A DNA stretch of 64,000 nt from Apostichopus japonicus (GCF_037975245.1 NC_092582.1:15898077-15962076); one strand, 5' to 3'; shown: positions 24,601 through 39,600, numbered from the stretch's first letter. A program made the numbers and translations. The notes: generated by a model not told the origin, from the letters alone.

Positions 24601-27600
24601 GCTTGAATATGTTCGCTTACCAGGCTCAAGAAGTTTAACAGCTTCTTCAACCAGTGCTTGTCTGGCTGCCTCTGCCTGTAAAAAACAATAAAAACAATAA
24701 CAATGATACTCAAATAATGAAAGCATGCATGCATTACTTGTGCATCTCCTACTTAGTGTAATAAATTTTACCAAATATTACCACTTGATCATTTAAAGCC
24801 ACACATATACAGGGCATATAAATTAAATATCTATTAGGGCTCGAATTAATACTTGATAGGACAGGGCAAGGTATTGAAATGGCAGGGCACCAGAAAAACA
24901 AAAATTCACCTCTCAAAAGGGCACCAAGATAAAAGTTCAAAATTTCAAAGGATAAATTACAGAACAAAAAACAAAATATATCAGTTTTTTTTCTAGAGTT
25001 TTGGTTTAACATTTTATCAGATGGCTGATGAATAAGTCAAAGTTTAAGTATAAGGATCATAAAGAGGGCACCAAAAGTAACTTGACTTGAAGGGGCACGG
25101 ATATCGTTTCCGTCGGTAACGTAAGATTTGCAAGGCCAGTGACATTTGGATGCAAACAAAACTTTTTATGCCCAAAAACATTGTAGTCAGTAGTTTGTAA
25201 CAGCCAGATGTTGTTTTTGGAAATAAATGTGTAATATTTGGCAAAGCAAGCAGTTAAATAATAATTAGCATTAATTAAAAAGCACAAAGCGAATATATTA
25301 TTAAATACATACCCTCCAATGCATAACCAGGTAATCCATAATGTCACATCAGAGATGACAAACATCCAAATGTTACAATAATTTACCAAACAGGTATAAC
25401 ATGAAACTTTGTGGTAGAATAACATTTTTCATTTTGTCCATCCCTTCCAATAAATGGAACATCCTTTTCTTTTAATGTTTTTCTTTATTGACATCCCAAA
25501 CAAAAGGAAACGAAGAAGCTAGACTATGTCACGATAGAAACGAGGGAAGAAAATCTTGTGAAAGAACTAGGAAAGCAAAAGGACAATGAAAGAGCACATT
25601 TTTTGTTGTCTTTCGAAATATTTCCATGTATCCAGGGTTGGCCAAATCATCTTTTGACAAAACAAGAATCAGAATCGATCAAGCAGTTCATTTCCTTTTC
25701 TTTCTTTCATGAAGTAAATGAAAGACATAGCTTAAACCATTCTATCAGAACCAAAAAAAAAAGATCTCGCTTCGTCGTCGTGATAATCTATCTTGCATTT
25801 TTGCATGAATTCAATAACAGAAGGAATATCGATTGGAGACATCTTGAATGTCACAACTCACACTAAGAAACTCAGCATTGTTCAGACTGAACCCTTACAA
25901 AAGGTGTTTTTTCAGAAAAGGAAAAGAAAGGGAAAAAAAGCTATGGTGTGAATAACCTTGTGTGAGGTGAACAACACCGAAACAAAACAAGTTAAGGTAG
26001 ACGGCTGTAGGTAAAATAAGTCCCAAAGAAATGAAGATACACACAATGGAAAATGGCCGTTATTTTATGAACAAAATTTTTTTAAAGCTTTTTTCTTAAA
26101 TTCATTTTAATGATTATGTTTCAAAGCTTCTTAATAATTCAAATCCCATAACAATTGAGATGATCTTTGCTTGGCTAGACAAGTTTAATATAAAAAATAA
26201 AATAAAGTAAACATACAATATTTGGGAATTTTCTATGTTTTTTTTTCCCCTCTACACATCAGTCAGACTGTTACAGAAGAAAAAAACATGGTGTCTGAAT
26301 GACAAAATATTGATAATCAAATCGGTTTCATTTATTACTTTACCTTCATTTTGTAAAGAAACCTCAAGAAGGGTTCATCTCATCAATTTACGTCCTTATT
26401 TTGGAGTAATACTCCCTACGGTTTGGTGAAAATATTTGGTCAAAATATACTTCAGTCTCTAAGTTAAATCAAATTACCTCTGGTGTATCTTCTTTCTGTC
26501 CAGGTGTGTCTTCTTCTGGACCAGATGGATTCTCAGCTTTTGCCCCCTCCTCTTCACCTCCCTGACTAACTTGCTGTGACTCATCCTCCTTTGTTTTCTC
26601 TGTATTAATAAAGCGATATATCGTTAAGGGCATATTCTGGTGGCCAAAGTTGTTTTGCATGTCAAAATTTGTTAGAAACTCTTTCTGCACATTCAGGTTC
26701 AAACCATATCTCCTCACAGCATTTTCATTTTTTGACAAAGATATGATTTTTTTTTCAGCTTGGTGGAATTTTGTGAATGCATCTGGCAACAATGATGAAA
26801 TGAATATGTCTCCATGGAAACTGAGCTGTAAATGTATTTTCTTTGTTCTTGTTTATTTATAGGTATAAATAAATAATCTGCAGAGGAGAATCACTTTTCT
26901 ACCAGGCAAGTTTGCATTTTATGAAATTCAAATTACAGAGGATAATTGGTTTCTATGGAAACATTATACATGTATCACATTTCAAGGCTAAATGAACAGG
27001 AAGATTATAATATATCGAGGTTGGGGTTTTCAATTAAGAGTGTAGAATATTTTTTTCTCTTGAAGATAATTGTTACATTTTCTGCCACTGAAATATCCCC
27101 TTTAATTGATTCAACAGATGCCATTTGGGACCACTGAACACACTTGACTAGCTACTAGGTGGTGATGGCACAGGTAATTAGATAAGCTAACATATTACTA
27201 TCATCACATAGCAGGCAAGGATGATCTCATGTTGGTTCTCCCATCCCCCCCCCCCCAACCCCTATGTAGGGTCCCCATCTGCTATCAAACTAGCTACCTT
27301 GTAATCAATTCATTTTCCACTGCTGTTTAATTAACCATCATTACATAAAGAGTAGGCATTTCCCACCCCTTTTCTCTTTACATTTCCCCCACAACATCCC
27401 CCTCCCCCATCTACCATCCCTAACAAAGCAATTCCTTTTCTACAAAGCAATCATTATCATCTCAAACATAAATTCTACTTTGTAACAATTTCCATCACAG
27501 CAAATTTGCACAATATTCTGTCTTTCCTTTTAACAACACGGTTTTTTTTTTTTTTTGGGGGGGGGGGCTTTCTTTTACAAATGTCAATCTCACTGTTTAT

Positions 27601-30600
27601 TGGTCTACCTGTTTCAAGTGATGTAACAGCTTCTTCAGTCTGTAAATAAACACAACAACAAGAAACATAACAACAGTCCAAATTTTCACATAAAAGGGAA
27701 ACAAAATATAATTACTTTACTAAATCAATCACTGTCTCTCTCCTTTCCTGTTTCGTGGGAACTACTTAAAATTTGAAAATTTAAACTCAACAAAGTTCTT
27801 TAAACATTTGAGTCTCTTTTACATCAGAACCCTTCTTCACCAGATACAATTCAATATGCAGGATGAGGAATATTAATATCCCCCCACCACACCTCTCCCC
27901 CATCCCACCTCTCCCTCACCCCACCGCAAAATATGAGACATGACAAAATCAACCATATTGTTTGTCTAGCCGGATTTCTGCTGAAAGGAAGTGAAAAATG
28001 TGCAAGGCACTAAGACCAAAATATTTTCACTTTCTTGAATACCGTCTATCAATCCCTGAATTCGACCATCACCTGTCGATTACATCATTTATTAGTTTAT
28101 AACAAACCTCGTCTGTTTCATCCTGTTTTATTTCATCCTTCCCACCTGCCTCTGAGTCTGCTCCCTGAGTCACTAGTTCTTCCTCAGTGTTGGTCTTCTG
28201 TTTAGTGATTGGTGGTAATGGATCCATTGCATTGAGAGCTTTATAAATCATCCAAGTAGGAATCCAATATGACAACAAAAAAGAAAGTAGATTATTTAGA
28301 AGGAGAAATTTTAAAAATTTTAAAAATTTATCCGCAATGTAGTTTTTAAGGGCAAACCAAATTATCACCACCTTACTTTCTAACTTTATTTCTTGGAAAC
28401 TTGTTTCGATGGTATAAAGCAAAACATATGGCCAAGTATATGTACTTGATTTGTTGGCAGAGAGGGGAGGATAGCGAAGGGGGAGGGGAGGGTATATGTG
28501 AATCGTACAAAGTTTGTGTGGGACACATGCCCTCCTCTTCCCTTGCACCTTGCACACACCCCCACCCGCCCCCCCCCCCCAAAAAAAAATGAGAGAAAGA
28601 GAAAACACCTGCAGACCAGAAATCATGTAGTAACTGCATTGTTAATGAAATTGAAATTCTATTAAATATTTTACATTTTCAGTGTTCCATGATTCACAAG
28701 CAATGTCATTTCTATCTGCCTCACAAATGCTAAGGTTTCATTAAAGTTACTTTACTACAAGAGCAAGGGTACTTTTCCATTAATTTAGAAGTGACCTTAA
28801 ACTGGGCTGTCTATAGACACACACACACACATACACACAAACTATCAGAAAGTCTACATAAAAGTACTTTCTGTAAGAAGATTTTCTCTCTTTTGTAGAA
28901 GAAAACATTGTTCATTGTTCATACCATCCAAGCACATCCATGCTCAGTTTACCTTTCTATTACTATCCATGGGAATCCCAGAACAATAACACATTAAAAC
29001 CTGTGAGAATAGGATCCTATTTAATCTACAATCATTGTTCAAAATCCCCAAAGTACAGCCGTTGGCAATTGGAGCATTGTTCAGTTAAACTCACCATTGT
29101 TGGCAGTGTTGTTCTCACGTATTTCGAAGAATGCCCCATCTATTATATTCGTCATGTCGTAGAATACCTCTTCTACATCTCTGTCAACATTCACCTATAA
29201 TGGAAATAAATGTACCAAAAGAGATTAACATCGGGCTCTGTATTTGAGAGACTAATGGAGGAAAACATAATTATGTTAATGTAAACAGGCTCAACATTTA
29301 AGGTTAATACCAGGTGTGGTGGGAAAGAGTGTCCCCCTCACAACCCTCCAGGTTCCCGGTTCTAAACCCTCACCGAGAACCAGATTCTTTTGACCTGTTC
29401 AAAAGTCGTCGTGCTGTGTTCTTGAGGGGAGTCTTCGGTGGATTTGGGATATCTGGTTTGCGATCTGGGGATGTTGGTATTCGAAACAACTTCATTTCAC
29501 CATGTACTGCTGCATTGCAGGGATGATGGATGGGGTGCCATCCCATCCCACAGTTTATGTGAAAGTGATCAGATGTTGGGGAACACTCTCGTCTGACCAG
29601 GAAAGGGTGCGACGATTATACCATCGTCGATTATACGCCTGCTGTTGCAAATTCTCTCAACATTCCTCGAAAAAGAGAATGAGCGGGTGACCATCCAAGA
29701 TCATCACATGGGATGGGTTGTTGGTTTTCTAACCTTTGTAATTCACTAAACTATACTTCACAAAGTTATAAGACTAAACCAACAGCAGTATAATATGAAG
29801 ATAACTAAATGAAGACACCAATAACAACAACAACAACAACAGCAACGTAGAAAAAAAAACTCACTCTATGTAATACATTGGAGTGACCTTGAAACTGGTC
29901 AATGACTGACATTGTGCTTGTATTAAAACTACTGATTCTATTTTCGACGGCCTCTTCTGTGTCGTCCACCCTCAGGTTAGATTCCTTTCTCTTGTCCAAC
30001 CTGAACTTCATACGATAGTCTTCACTCTCCAATGACAGGATCATGTCTGGCTTTCCAAACTAGGTTGAAAAAAAAGAAGGTAAAAAGCAATTATAAAATT
30101 ATAGTAAATGGGTACAGTTCTCTAAAGAGGTAAAAACTATTGTAACACATCTAGATTATGTGGAAATATTATTTGCAAAAGCGCATGCACTATAAAGACC
30201 ATTTTTCTTAGACACTTTGGCTGGTGCAGAATGTTCTTCATTAAATAAAACAATAGGCCAATTTCTCTTTGTTCTTGTGGTGGGGGCGGTGAGGGCCGTG
30301 GAGTAAGATTATCATAATAAATTAATGACAGTTTTAATAATTATCAAAATTCAATTGCAGAGTTCAAAAAAATAAAAAGCTATGCTTCTGACCTCTTTTT
30401 CAAACATTTGATATTGCTCTGTTGTCCTTGGAAAGCCCTCTATTAAGAAACCTATCAAGTTTTCTGGATTGGCCTCTAAAGTCTTGTCAACATCTGTCTT
30501 CACGGCTGTAAATGCAGTTTCCTATAATAGGGAGTGAACAGCGAAAGATGATTATATCATGGTAGCATGAAAATGAATAAGGTTACCATATTTTTTATTT

Positions 30601-33600
30601 TTTTCTCCAAAGTTGGACAGCATATCATAGGGGAGGAACATCCACAAATTCCACAATTTTTCTCTTTTTGGCAACCCACCAAAATATTTTGGCACCGTAA
30701 GAATGGTTGCAACACCGAGCTTGAATACCGGAGACTCCTGAGTCATGTTCTGTGACAAGATGATATAATACCTAGTTGTATTAGACTAAAATACAACCAA
30801 TAAATGTAAGCCTTCTATATATATTCATGTGGGTGCAATCATCTCGCCACTTCATGAAATACTACAGCGAGATTGGACATGGCAATCATGATACCAAACA
30901 TTGTTATAAATTTATTGTAAATTTTTTGGCTGTGATTTTTAACTCACCTCTGATACAAGTTTACCCACTTTGATCAACTCGGATAAAACTTTCCAATTTT
31001 CGTCGGAGCCCTCCAGTTGTTCAGCCTGACGGCGAAGATTCTCCCCAACTGAAATTAGGGCGAACCCCTCGTACCGTTCAGCGAGACGTTTGCTCTGTAC
31101 GTCCTTTCCGCTTCCTGGACCACCTTCCGATAAAGAAAATTTGACATCGGAATATTACGCTTGGCTTATTCTGGAATGGTGAATTTTGTCTTTGTGTGAT
31201 GCATGTGTTGGATCACATTTGATGTGAAATAATACGTCAAAACAGAACAGAACATCATACAATACTGATTGGTTTGGAAATGTGTGGGGGGGGGGTAATA
31301 AAAGATAAGTTGCAAATGTCCACTCTTCTTTTTAAAAGGAGTGGTGGGGGTAGAGTGGGGGAGAAGCTGGGGTGGAGTGTGAGGTGATAATAAACCAAGT
31401 GGCACTTGTAGAAACTCCTGAATTCCAAGTAGAATGAATGAATCAAGTAAATATCATGGATACATTTCTAGTTGATGACTCACCTAGGATGAAGACATAT
31501 TTCAGGTTCTTCTTAACATCTCCATTGGTCAGAGCAGGAGGGATAGGAGGCAGAGGACTAGTTTTCTTCATCTCTAAGACGGAATGATCTGATGACAAGG
31601 GGAAAGAATTGTCACTACTTTAGGAGAAAGTTACGCACACATCTAACAATGAGGACATTGTATTGTCAGATAATTTGATTTTTCCCATTTTAGCTTATGG
31701 CTTTACATATATGGCTAAAAAATTTCTACTTTAGAATACATTCGCATCAGCTTGCTGAACGCTCACATATCAACTTTTCCTTAAATCTCGTCACTGATGG
31801 AGCAAGACAATTTCTATTTTTGTAATTACAAATACCTTTCGGTGGAAGCTGCCTCTTCTCAGAATTTGATTTATTTATGGGTGGCAACGGGGCCGATTGC
31901 TTTCCGCCATCTACAAACATGTGCCATTGGATGTTGTTTGCATCTGCTCCGTCTAGTTCTTGCAGACATTGCTTGAGGTAGCTGACATGATCCTCTGGTT
32001 TGTGGTACATCAAACCTGTCATCAAGCTCTACAAATTGAACACAAAATAAAATAAAGGCAAGAATGAAACTTTTGTACATACAATATTTTATCATCAGTT
32101 TGTTTTACATAATACACTAATGGGAGATTGGGAGTGAATGGGGAGGGGAGGAGAGGGGGAAGGGGAAGTGGGGAGAGAGATGTCATTCATTTCTTTTACA
32201 TATCTTTTCTCTCTACCTTTCTTTGAATTCATATAATTGAAGTGACACATTGAAAAGTGAGTCAAAACAAATGATATATGACTAAAATTGTGAGAAAATT
32301 ATTAACAAAACCTCTGTATATATATATGCCATAAAGCTTAACTGCACTCTGAATGAAGACCATGCTGTCTCCTAAAGAAGCTCTATCCTGCAAAATTGTC
32401 TTCTTCTTTGTTTAAGCATTATATCTATGCCGTGACCTGCTCTCAGACCTAGCTTTTTGATGACAATTAATAAATATTATTTGGTCTTTTCACTTGCATG
32501 TGTACAGTATGTCATACTTGATTTTAAATCCTTTCACAGCTTTTTTTACTCCATATTTTCCTAGACATATATGTACCTTCTATTGTTAACTGTATGACAA
32601 TAGCACATTGAATATTCATTGAAAGATGGCTGCATATAACATTCTTATTCGGAAAGAAAAAGATAGGTTTATTACTTTCCTGATTTTGTTCAGAAGCGAG
32701 GGAGAGTACTTTGCAGGGAATATAGTTTATTATTGACATTTTGTGAAGCATCTGGCACCACCTCTAGCTGGATGCATGTATGTACAGCACTTAAGTGAAA
32801 GATATGATTTGAAGCCAAACATACCTTTCAATCTGTGTTTGATACTTAAGAAACCCTATGGCTACACATTTTAAGAATTCCTCTTCTTGTCTGTGTACAT
32901 ATTGTACTATTTTCAACCTATTATAAATATACATAACCATTTCTTTTCCAGGTTCTGTATTAATGGTGCTTTTTTTTTGTCCAGTGAATGTGTTAAAGAC
33001 CAAATATGGAGGCAATTTTTGTTGTTGAGATTTTCCATTAATTTAGGAGTTTACATACCCATAATCAACATGTGTAAAAAATAATCTTCGAAAACCTACT
33101 ATAACCCATCAAAAAACGACCACCTCTGGAATGTCTGAAAACAGAGATTGGCCCAAAGGAGCCTCTGGTCACCGTGTGACGTCAAAGTTTGTAAACCGCA
33201 AAAATCAAACGCTGATATAGGCACTGTTTGTACACAGATAGCGAACAATTGTACTGTTTTTGACTTCCAATTTCAAGCGTTTGAAAAGCTGTTAGCTTAA
33301 AACAAGAACACATGAAGGTTAACAACAAGTTTTAAGACAATTATAAGCAGAAATTTTAGTTAAATTGCTTATTTTATGAGCAAAATTTCCACTCAAATGG
33401 AGGCATCTTTTACATAGCGTAGCGTCAATAGGTCCGTACGGTACAATATACTTACATAGTACTTACTCGTTTTAATATCCAAAAGTATACAAACAAAGAA
33501 AAAGTATCCTGTCAATAAACAAATTTAGCAGTGAATATCCTAATCCACGTTTCTTGTTCAATCCTGGGCGAAAAACTACCGTGAGTCTGTGTAATTCCAT

Positions 33601-36600
33601 AGAGTTAGGTCTAGTTGAAACAGGCCTTGACCAGTACTAACATCCCACAATCACAAGACAGTCACTAACGAAATAAAACGTCCGATCGCTACATACTACC
33701 GTTTTTATTCAACTCCTTGGACCATGCAGATGTCGGAATAAACAGAACGGACAATATTACACATGTATCAGGAACTCACGATACTGGAATACAACAAATG
33801 AAATAGATAAATCCTAACATGGCTATTTATACACATGCTGTGAGCCAACGCCGGTGAGAGTTGTAACTAACTACCGTACATGTACTAACAATGCTATACC
33901 CTTGGCACGGTACGTGTATATATATACGGTCATCTCTTACAGTAAATATATTACTGCCAATTGCGTGATATACTGTAATGTTACATGTAAGGACGTCCAG
34001 GGCGTGTTTACGGTCAATTTCACATTAGCTATGTCCGACCATGGTCCGAAACAGCTATCGACAGTATATAACTTTCACAGAATGAGACATTTGCAGCATA
34101 CACAGAAGCAGGGTCATGCATGTGGACTCATGGGCATGAGATACTCCGGGTGCTGAAAAATCTTTCCGCGTGGATCTCAAAAAATTGATCCAAAGTCTGA
34201 GCGTTTTACGTCGGTTCTTTTACTCAGAAATCTAAAAAATGCTGATGCTTTTGTTGGATGAGGTATAACTGCAACCTCCAATAACACAGAATTGTGACAT
34301 TTTGAGGGAAAAGGAGTAATATCGTTGATGTTTTTGGCAGCTCAAGTATACGACTTTACACACTAAAAGTATAGTTGTGAGTGAGGTATACAAACGCTGA
34401 CGTCACATGGTCACCTGATGTCTTAGGAATGTTTCAGGAATGTCTGAAATAGAAGCTGACTTTGTGTCCCAATTTTCACTTATTTAACGTCCGAAATTGG
34501 TAAAGTTAATTACAGCAATGTAATTGGAGTCAGTTAAGGATTACATACAGGTACATGAAAAAATGGTGGGATTTTATGTTCATCGAAAAGTCTCCATAGT
34601 TGGTCTTTAAAGTTGTCAAATATGCAAGCTGCAGTTTCACACAAGCTTCAAATGAAACACATGGTTTATGATTATGCCCTGCCAGCCCACATGTAAGTCA
34701 CTAAATTGTCATTTCATCTCCATGGACATGTTTCCTCCATTTTGATTTCATGTCAGTGGCCAACCTACTACTTACAGTATTAGGGGTTTGACACAATATA
34801 AGACTGCAAGGCATATTAAGAGCAGTAAAATTTGATAAATATGAATCTACAGTGCATCACACTTTGTTAGAAATCACAGCATTGTAGTAATTCTTAGTTT
34901 ATCCATTGCTGTATTGCATAGAAATACTGTATCAGTAACAAACAACAGTAACTTATTGCTGTAATGTAATATTGTGTCGAGCCCGGCTCCTCCGATAGTA
35001 AAACTATATCGGGACTCGCGATAGAAAGGTACTGGGATATCTTGATGCCGTTTTTATGCTTCTTCAGGAGATGTCTCGAACGGAAGAAAACAATGAGTTC
35101 ACAGAAAAACAAGTTGACGAGATAGGATTTGATTAATGATTCGGTATAATTTCTTCTCTGTCGATTCTCTTTACAAATAAAACTAAATTACAATGATTTG
35201 ACTTGACTTGACTCCGTCAATTAAACAATTAGAAAGAGTGATGAAATGGTGACGAAGCAACGAACTGATCACGGAGCGCTGACGGAGTGATAAATTTGCT
35301 GATCAAGTGATAAACTTTGCTGACGGAGTGATAAATTTGCTGACGGAGTGCTCAAACTTTCGGCCTCCTTTTACTTTTAAACCTTACTTCCATAAAATCT
35401 CACTGCGCACAATCAGTAGGCAGCCAATAACCTGACCATCCTGTATTAGCTTAACGATATAAAAATAAGTGCGCTGGCACTGATCTGCCCTGATTGGTTG
35501 GGAGTTTGGAAGTCCATCCCCTTTCTATGGAAACTTCCATACCACGTGAGAGAACCTTCTCGAATGTTCCACAGACATAATGGAATCTATTTTGGGAAAA
35601 GGCCCTGTACCAAGATTCAATAAGATAGTTAAAAACTTCTCGTGGGAAAACTGAATCCATGACCTAGTTAAATACATAAGAGGCCCTGTAAGGTGTCTCG
35701 ATGGAGTGTTTCGGTAACATCAAAGAGATGGTATCACTATTTCATAACATCCCCCTCAATCTTTTAAAATTTTTGGATACTCCAAAATTTTAACATCATA
35801 CTGCTTTAACTTATCATTATCTCAATAAGGTAGAGTACTGTAAGCTCATTCACTAATATTCATTGACTTCAATAAATGGTCTTCATATATCTCAAAGGTT
35901 AACATCTTGGTTACGAATTATTAAAATGATCATATGGTATATACATTGACACTATCTCCATGAAAATTTTTTGTGTACCTCTTCAATACTGATGACATCA
36001 TATGATGTAATCTAAAATATAAATGATATCATTAAGATATCTTAAAGTTACATGACACAGCAAAATATGCAGTATCTCTTACAAAATACATTTATGCATT
36101 TCATACAGTACATCAATAATACATTCATATCAAAAGTGAAATCATGCCGTGATTGGGGAGAGATCAGAGAAAACTTGACTTAGTTATCTTTTAACTGAAC
36201 AGAACACCTTGACGTTCCATGCAAAATTCGTACACAAAAAAAAAAACCTTAAAATATTACAAACTCATTTACAAAGTACCTCCTCTTTAATGAAGGCAAA
36301 GTTTCAAAACTGCTCTGAAACCTTGTGAATCATATACATCCACTTCAAGAAAATCAAGAAAATGTGACTCGATAGCATGGTGACCCTAGGTATGCACTCC
36401 GAAATAATTCTAGTAAAGTACCAAAGTACTAGATATTCGATACCATAAAAGAGACCCCATAGACTATGACATCAACAAATCGTTCTTCAAATTTACATAA
36501 TACTTAACATCTTGTTCTTTTAAACTTCTGGATGAAATTTACTTTTGCATGAATATTTGAGGAAAAGAAAATATATACATAAGTTCCTCAAAAGATCTAT

Positions 36601-39600
36601 ACTTTCATCTATACAAAACATCTATACTTTCATTTGCTTCGATAACTGTTGCTGTAAGCAAAAGTTGCACATCTTCAATGCTGTCTCTGAATAGCCTTCA
36701 ATATAACATAAATGATGCAAATGTAAATATCCTTAAAATATTTCTCAATATATGAAAACCCATGTTGCTAATATTCCGGATATGTTCTAATTGCCGGGTA
36801 AACGTTTGAACGAATTCATAAGGAGAAAAAAGGTATACTCATTACACATTTGTTATAAAAGATGAAACTAGGTCACTTGGTGGCGTTTTTAACAATAAAG
36901 CTTATATTGTTACACCATACAGTACAATGACTTCCACTTAATAGGTATGCAGGTAAATGCCATGACGCATTCCATTCATACAATCGTGGGTAAAACACCT
37001 GTTCATCTGAACTTAAAGCAATATGCAGTTATACATACTAACCATATAATGTTTGCAACATCCTGCCTGGATTGCCTGTAATGTTCAATCCCTTTTCATG
37101 GAGAAAATTCATTATTTCCTCTGTGTTGGAATATTTCCCTACATTCCACCAAAAATCATGACTCTTAAAGCCTGATGGAAAACATGGTGTCTGATAGGTG
37201 ACCAGAACCTGTAATTCACCCAATTTGTATCGAGCACGTTGGACTTTCATGTCTCCTTGTGGAGCATTTGCAAAAACTTTCTTTTGCCTTAATATGCTAT
37301 CTTTCATGGAAGGATATGGAATTGCTAATCCTTCATTATGTGCTCTATTCTTTAGAAAGGATGCAACATTCATTGGCTTAGTGCTCATTAGACACATGAC
37401 ATGATCTGAAGTTACCCCTGGCAAAACGTTACCAAACTCATCATGAAACTCAATATGTGCATCTTGCATGACATTAACATTTTCTGCATTAGAAGTGTTA
37501 CTACTCAAAACATTTCTCATTCGTGCAACCTTTTCACTTGATGAACCCTTCGTTTTCAAGACATTTCGCAATTTCTGAATGTTGGTGATATTCTTAGTTT
37601 CAGAAGATGCTCTTACAAAACATGGTTTAAGCCTGTTATAATTGAATACATCACTAAGAATTTCTCCTTTGAGAGTGGCCAACAAATAATGAGTCCTATC
37701 TAAAACTTGATGGATCACTAGTGGTCCACACCATTCTGCAGCAATTTTGCGAGAGTTCGCAGTCAAGGAGGAAGACGTTGGCTTATACAGATAAACTAAT
37801 TGACCCGTTGAATAAACTGCACCTTTGTCCAGTTTTGCACTTATCTTAACATTTTGAGCATCTTGTTGCTTCTTTTGTAAGACTAACATTACCCTAGACA
37901 AATGATCAAATCGTTTCTTTAACAATGCAGCATATTCTCCATGAGATTGTGATAATCCTGCCATTGGATTGAATGATAAATTTGTAAGATTTGGTGGCTT
38001 ACGTCCAAATGCAAGTTCAAATGGGCTATAGCTACCTAACTGAGGAGAGGAAAATGTGTTATATGCATAGGCTGATGTTGGGACAAATCGTACCCAATCC
38101 GTACCAAACTGATTTAAGTTCACTTTGAGGAAATTTGAAAGAGTCTGAATGTGTCTTTCAACCTGTAAGCTTCCATGATTGTTTACACTGATGAACTTTT
38201 GTTCAATGCCTAAAGCTTTACTTAAGAGCTCCACTAATTTTCCTGTAAGAGAAGCTGCCGCATCACTTATGATACAAGACGGTGGACCAAAAGTTGTGAC
38301 TACCCTCTGCAATAATGCTTCACATATTGTTTCAGCATCAAGAGTCTTAAGAGAAACACATACAACAAATCTAGTGATCTCATCACAAACAACCATCAAA
38401 TGTTTAAATCCTGTAGCCGTTGTGGGCATAGTCTTGAAATCCAGACTAAGTCTGTCAAAAGGACGATAAGAATCAGGAATGCGAGCATGATATTGTCTCA
38501 ATTTGTCCGGTTTCTTACGGAATTCTTGACAACGGAGACATGCCTGAATATAATTACTGATGCGTTGAAACATATTGCGCAGATAGAAATGCTGTCTAAT
38601 GGTCAAATATGTACGCATTACACCCTGATGATTACTTAACAAGTCATCATGATATCGAGATATTATCTGTTCCACCATAGTCTCAGGTACGACTAACTGA
38701 AGAGTCATCTCAGCATCATTAGTCTCATGCAAAAATATCCTGAATAACAAACTATTACATAACAAATAATCCTCTGCTTGAGAACGAACAGTTCTAGCAT
38801 GCTTAGCATTACCTGGAATAATGTCGTGTGCAAAAAAATCATAAATTGGTTTGTAGTAAGGACAAGTTCGTTGTTGAATTTGCAACTCTTTTACATCAAA
38901 TGGCAGATCATAGTTTTTGATCAGCTTTCCTTGAATTGCCTTCATGACTTTATTCAATTCCTTTTGCTTTGGAATGTGCCCTGTAACCAAATGATCAATG
39001 TTTGTTATGACTGGCTTTGGCTGAGAAAATAATTCTGGTGGTGGTTCTCTGACTACCTCTTGCACTCTATGTCTACTCTGATCCACTAATCTTGGCTCTG
39101 AAGGTTGAGAAACACTTGTAAAATTTGGCACCACTAATATGTCAGGACTATGTGTATGTCTATTTTCACTCGGCATAGTAATAGTAGGCCTTTGAATATA
39201 TGTTTCTCTCTTATCATTAGAAACAACTGGTGTAGTCCTCTTTTGTGAATCACATTGTGGTCTCTGTGTAGCATGATCATTAGAATGTGTTGCCTTAGGA
39301 ATGGATGTCCTTTCAACTCTATTTGTTGATTCTTTGGCTGGGGAATCCTGCTTAGACTCCTTTGTGACTTTATTTGGAAATAAATCTGGAATTTTGACTC
39401 CCATTGACCTTGCCTTTGACCTTGTCATGATTGGATTAAATGTCTCCTTAGGTGGAGTTGAAAAATCCTCATAAGAACTGATCTCTTGAGCAACCTGATC
39501 TATTTCAGAGTGGAATTCCTGTGGTGCTCTAGACAAATAATCTGCCAAAACCAATTCTGAACCCTTCTTATAACCAACCTGAAATGTATATTCTGACAAT

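Larger units (their letters stand above)
22499..28238 (-). other. AK5: AK5 acidic linker (exons 8-13) with duplicated 66-nt exon
   Basis: Exons 28108-28238, 27609-27639, 26478-26599, 24621-24675, 23032-23097 and 22499-22564 encode residues 316-472. Exons 8-10 are rich in Glu, Asp, Gln and Pro and look disordered. Exon 11 has a short Ala/Glu helix ([16 protein letters not shown]). Exons 12 and 13 are both 66 nt with phase-1 borders and share the pattern KEE...GDKGF, so one arose by duplicating the other. No domain family is recognised here. A linker of this length is absent from vertebrate AK5. Confidence 0.7.
11558..31483 (-). other. AK5 introns without recognised elements
   Basis: Apart from the repeats listed separately (16089-17335, 17980-18095, 19505-20241, 23260-23910, 26624-27105, 29310-29700), the AK5 introns in this span are AT-rich, carry frequent poly-C/poly-G and poly-T tracts next to exons, and show no further coding, RNA or repeat structure that I can support. 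The stretch 24840-25100 contains several GGGCACCA-like pieces and may be an old repeat. Confidence 0.4.

Noticed and set aside
25558-25866. 102-codon + strand frame in AK5 intron 10
   Set aside because: No domain, no splice logic, low-complexity Lys/Phe composition; likely chance.
28069-28626. 185-codon - strand frame
   Set aside because: Only 28108-28238 is real (AK5 exon 8); the rest is intron read-through including a poly-G run.
33854-34156. 100-codon + strand frame
   Set aside because: It lies inside TTAA-bounded member C, with no recognisable domain.
35451-35660. 69-codon frame present in both LTRs (also 44064-44273)
   Set aside because: It lies in the LTR upstream of the TATA-like site and ends at it; no similarity recognised, most likely chance.
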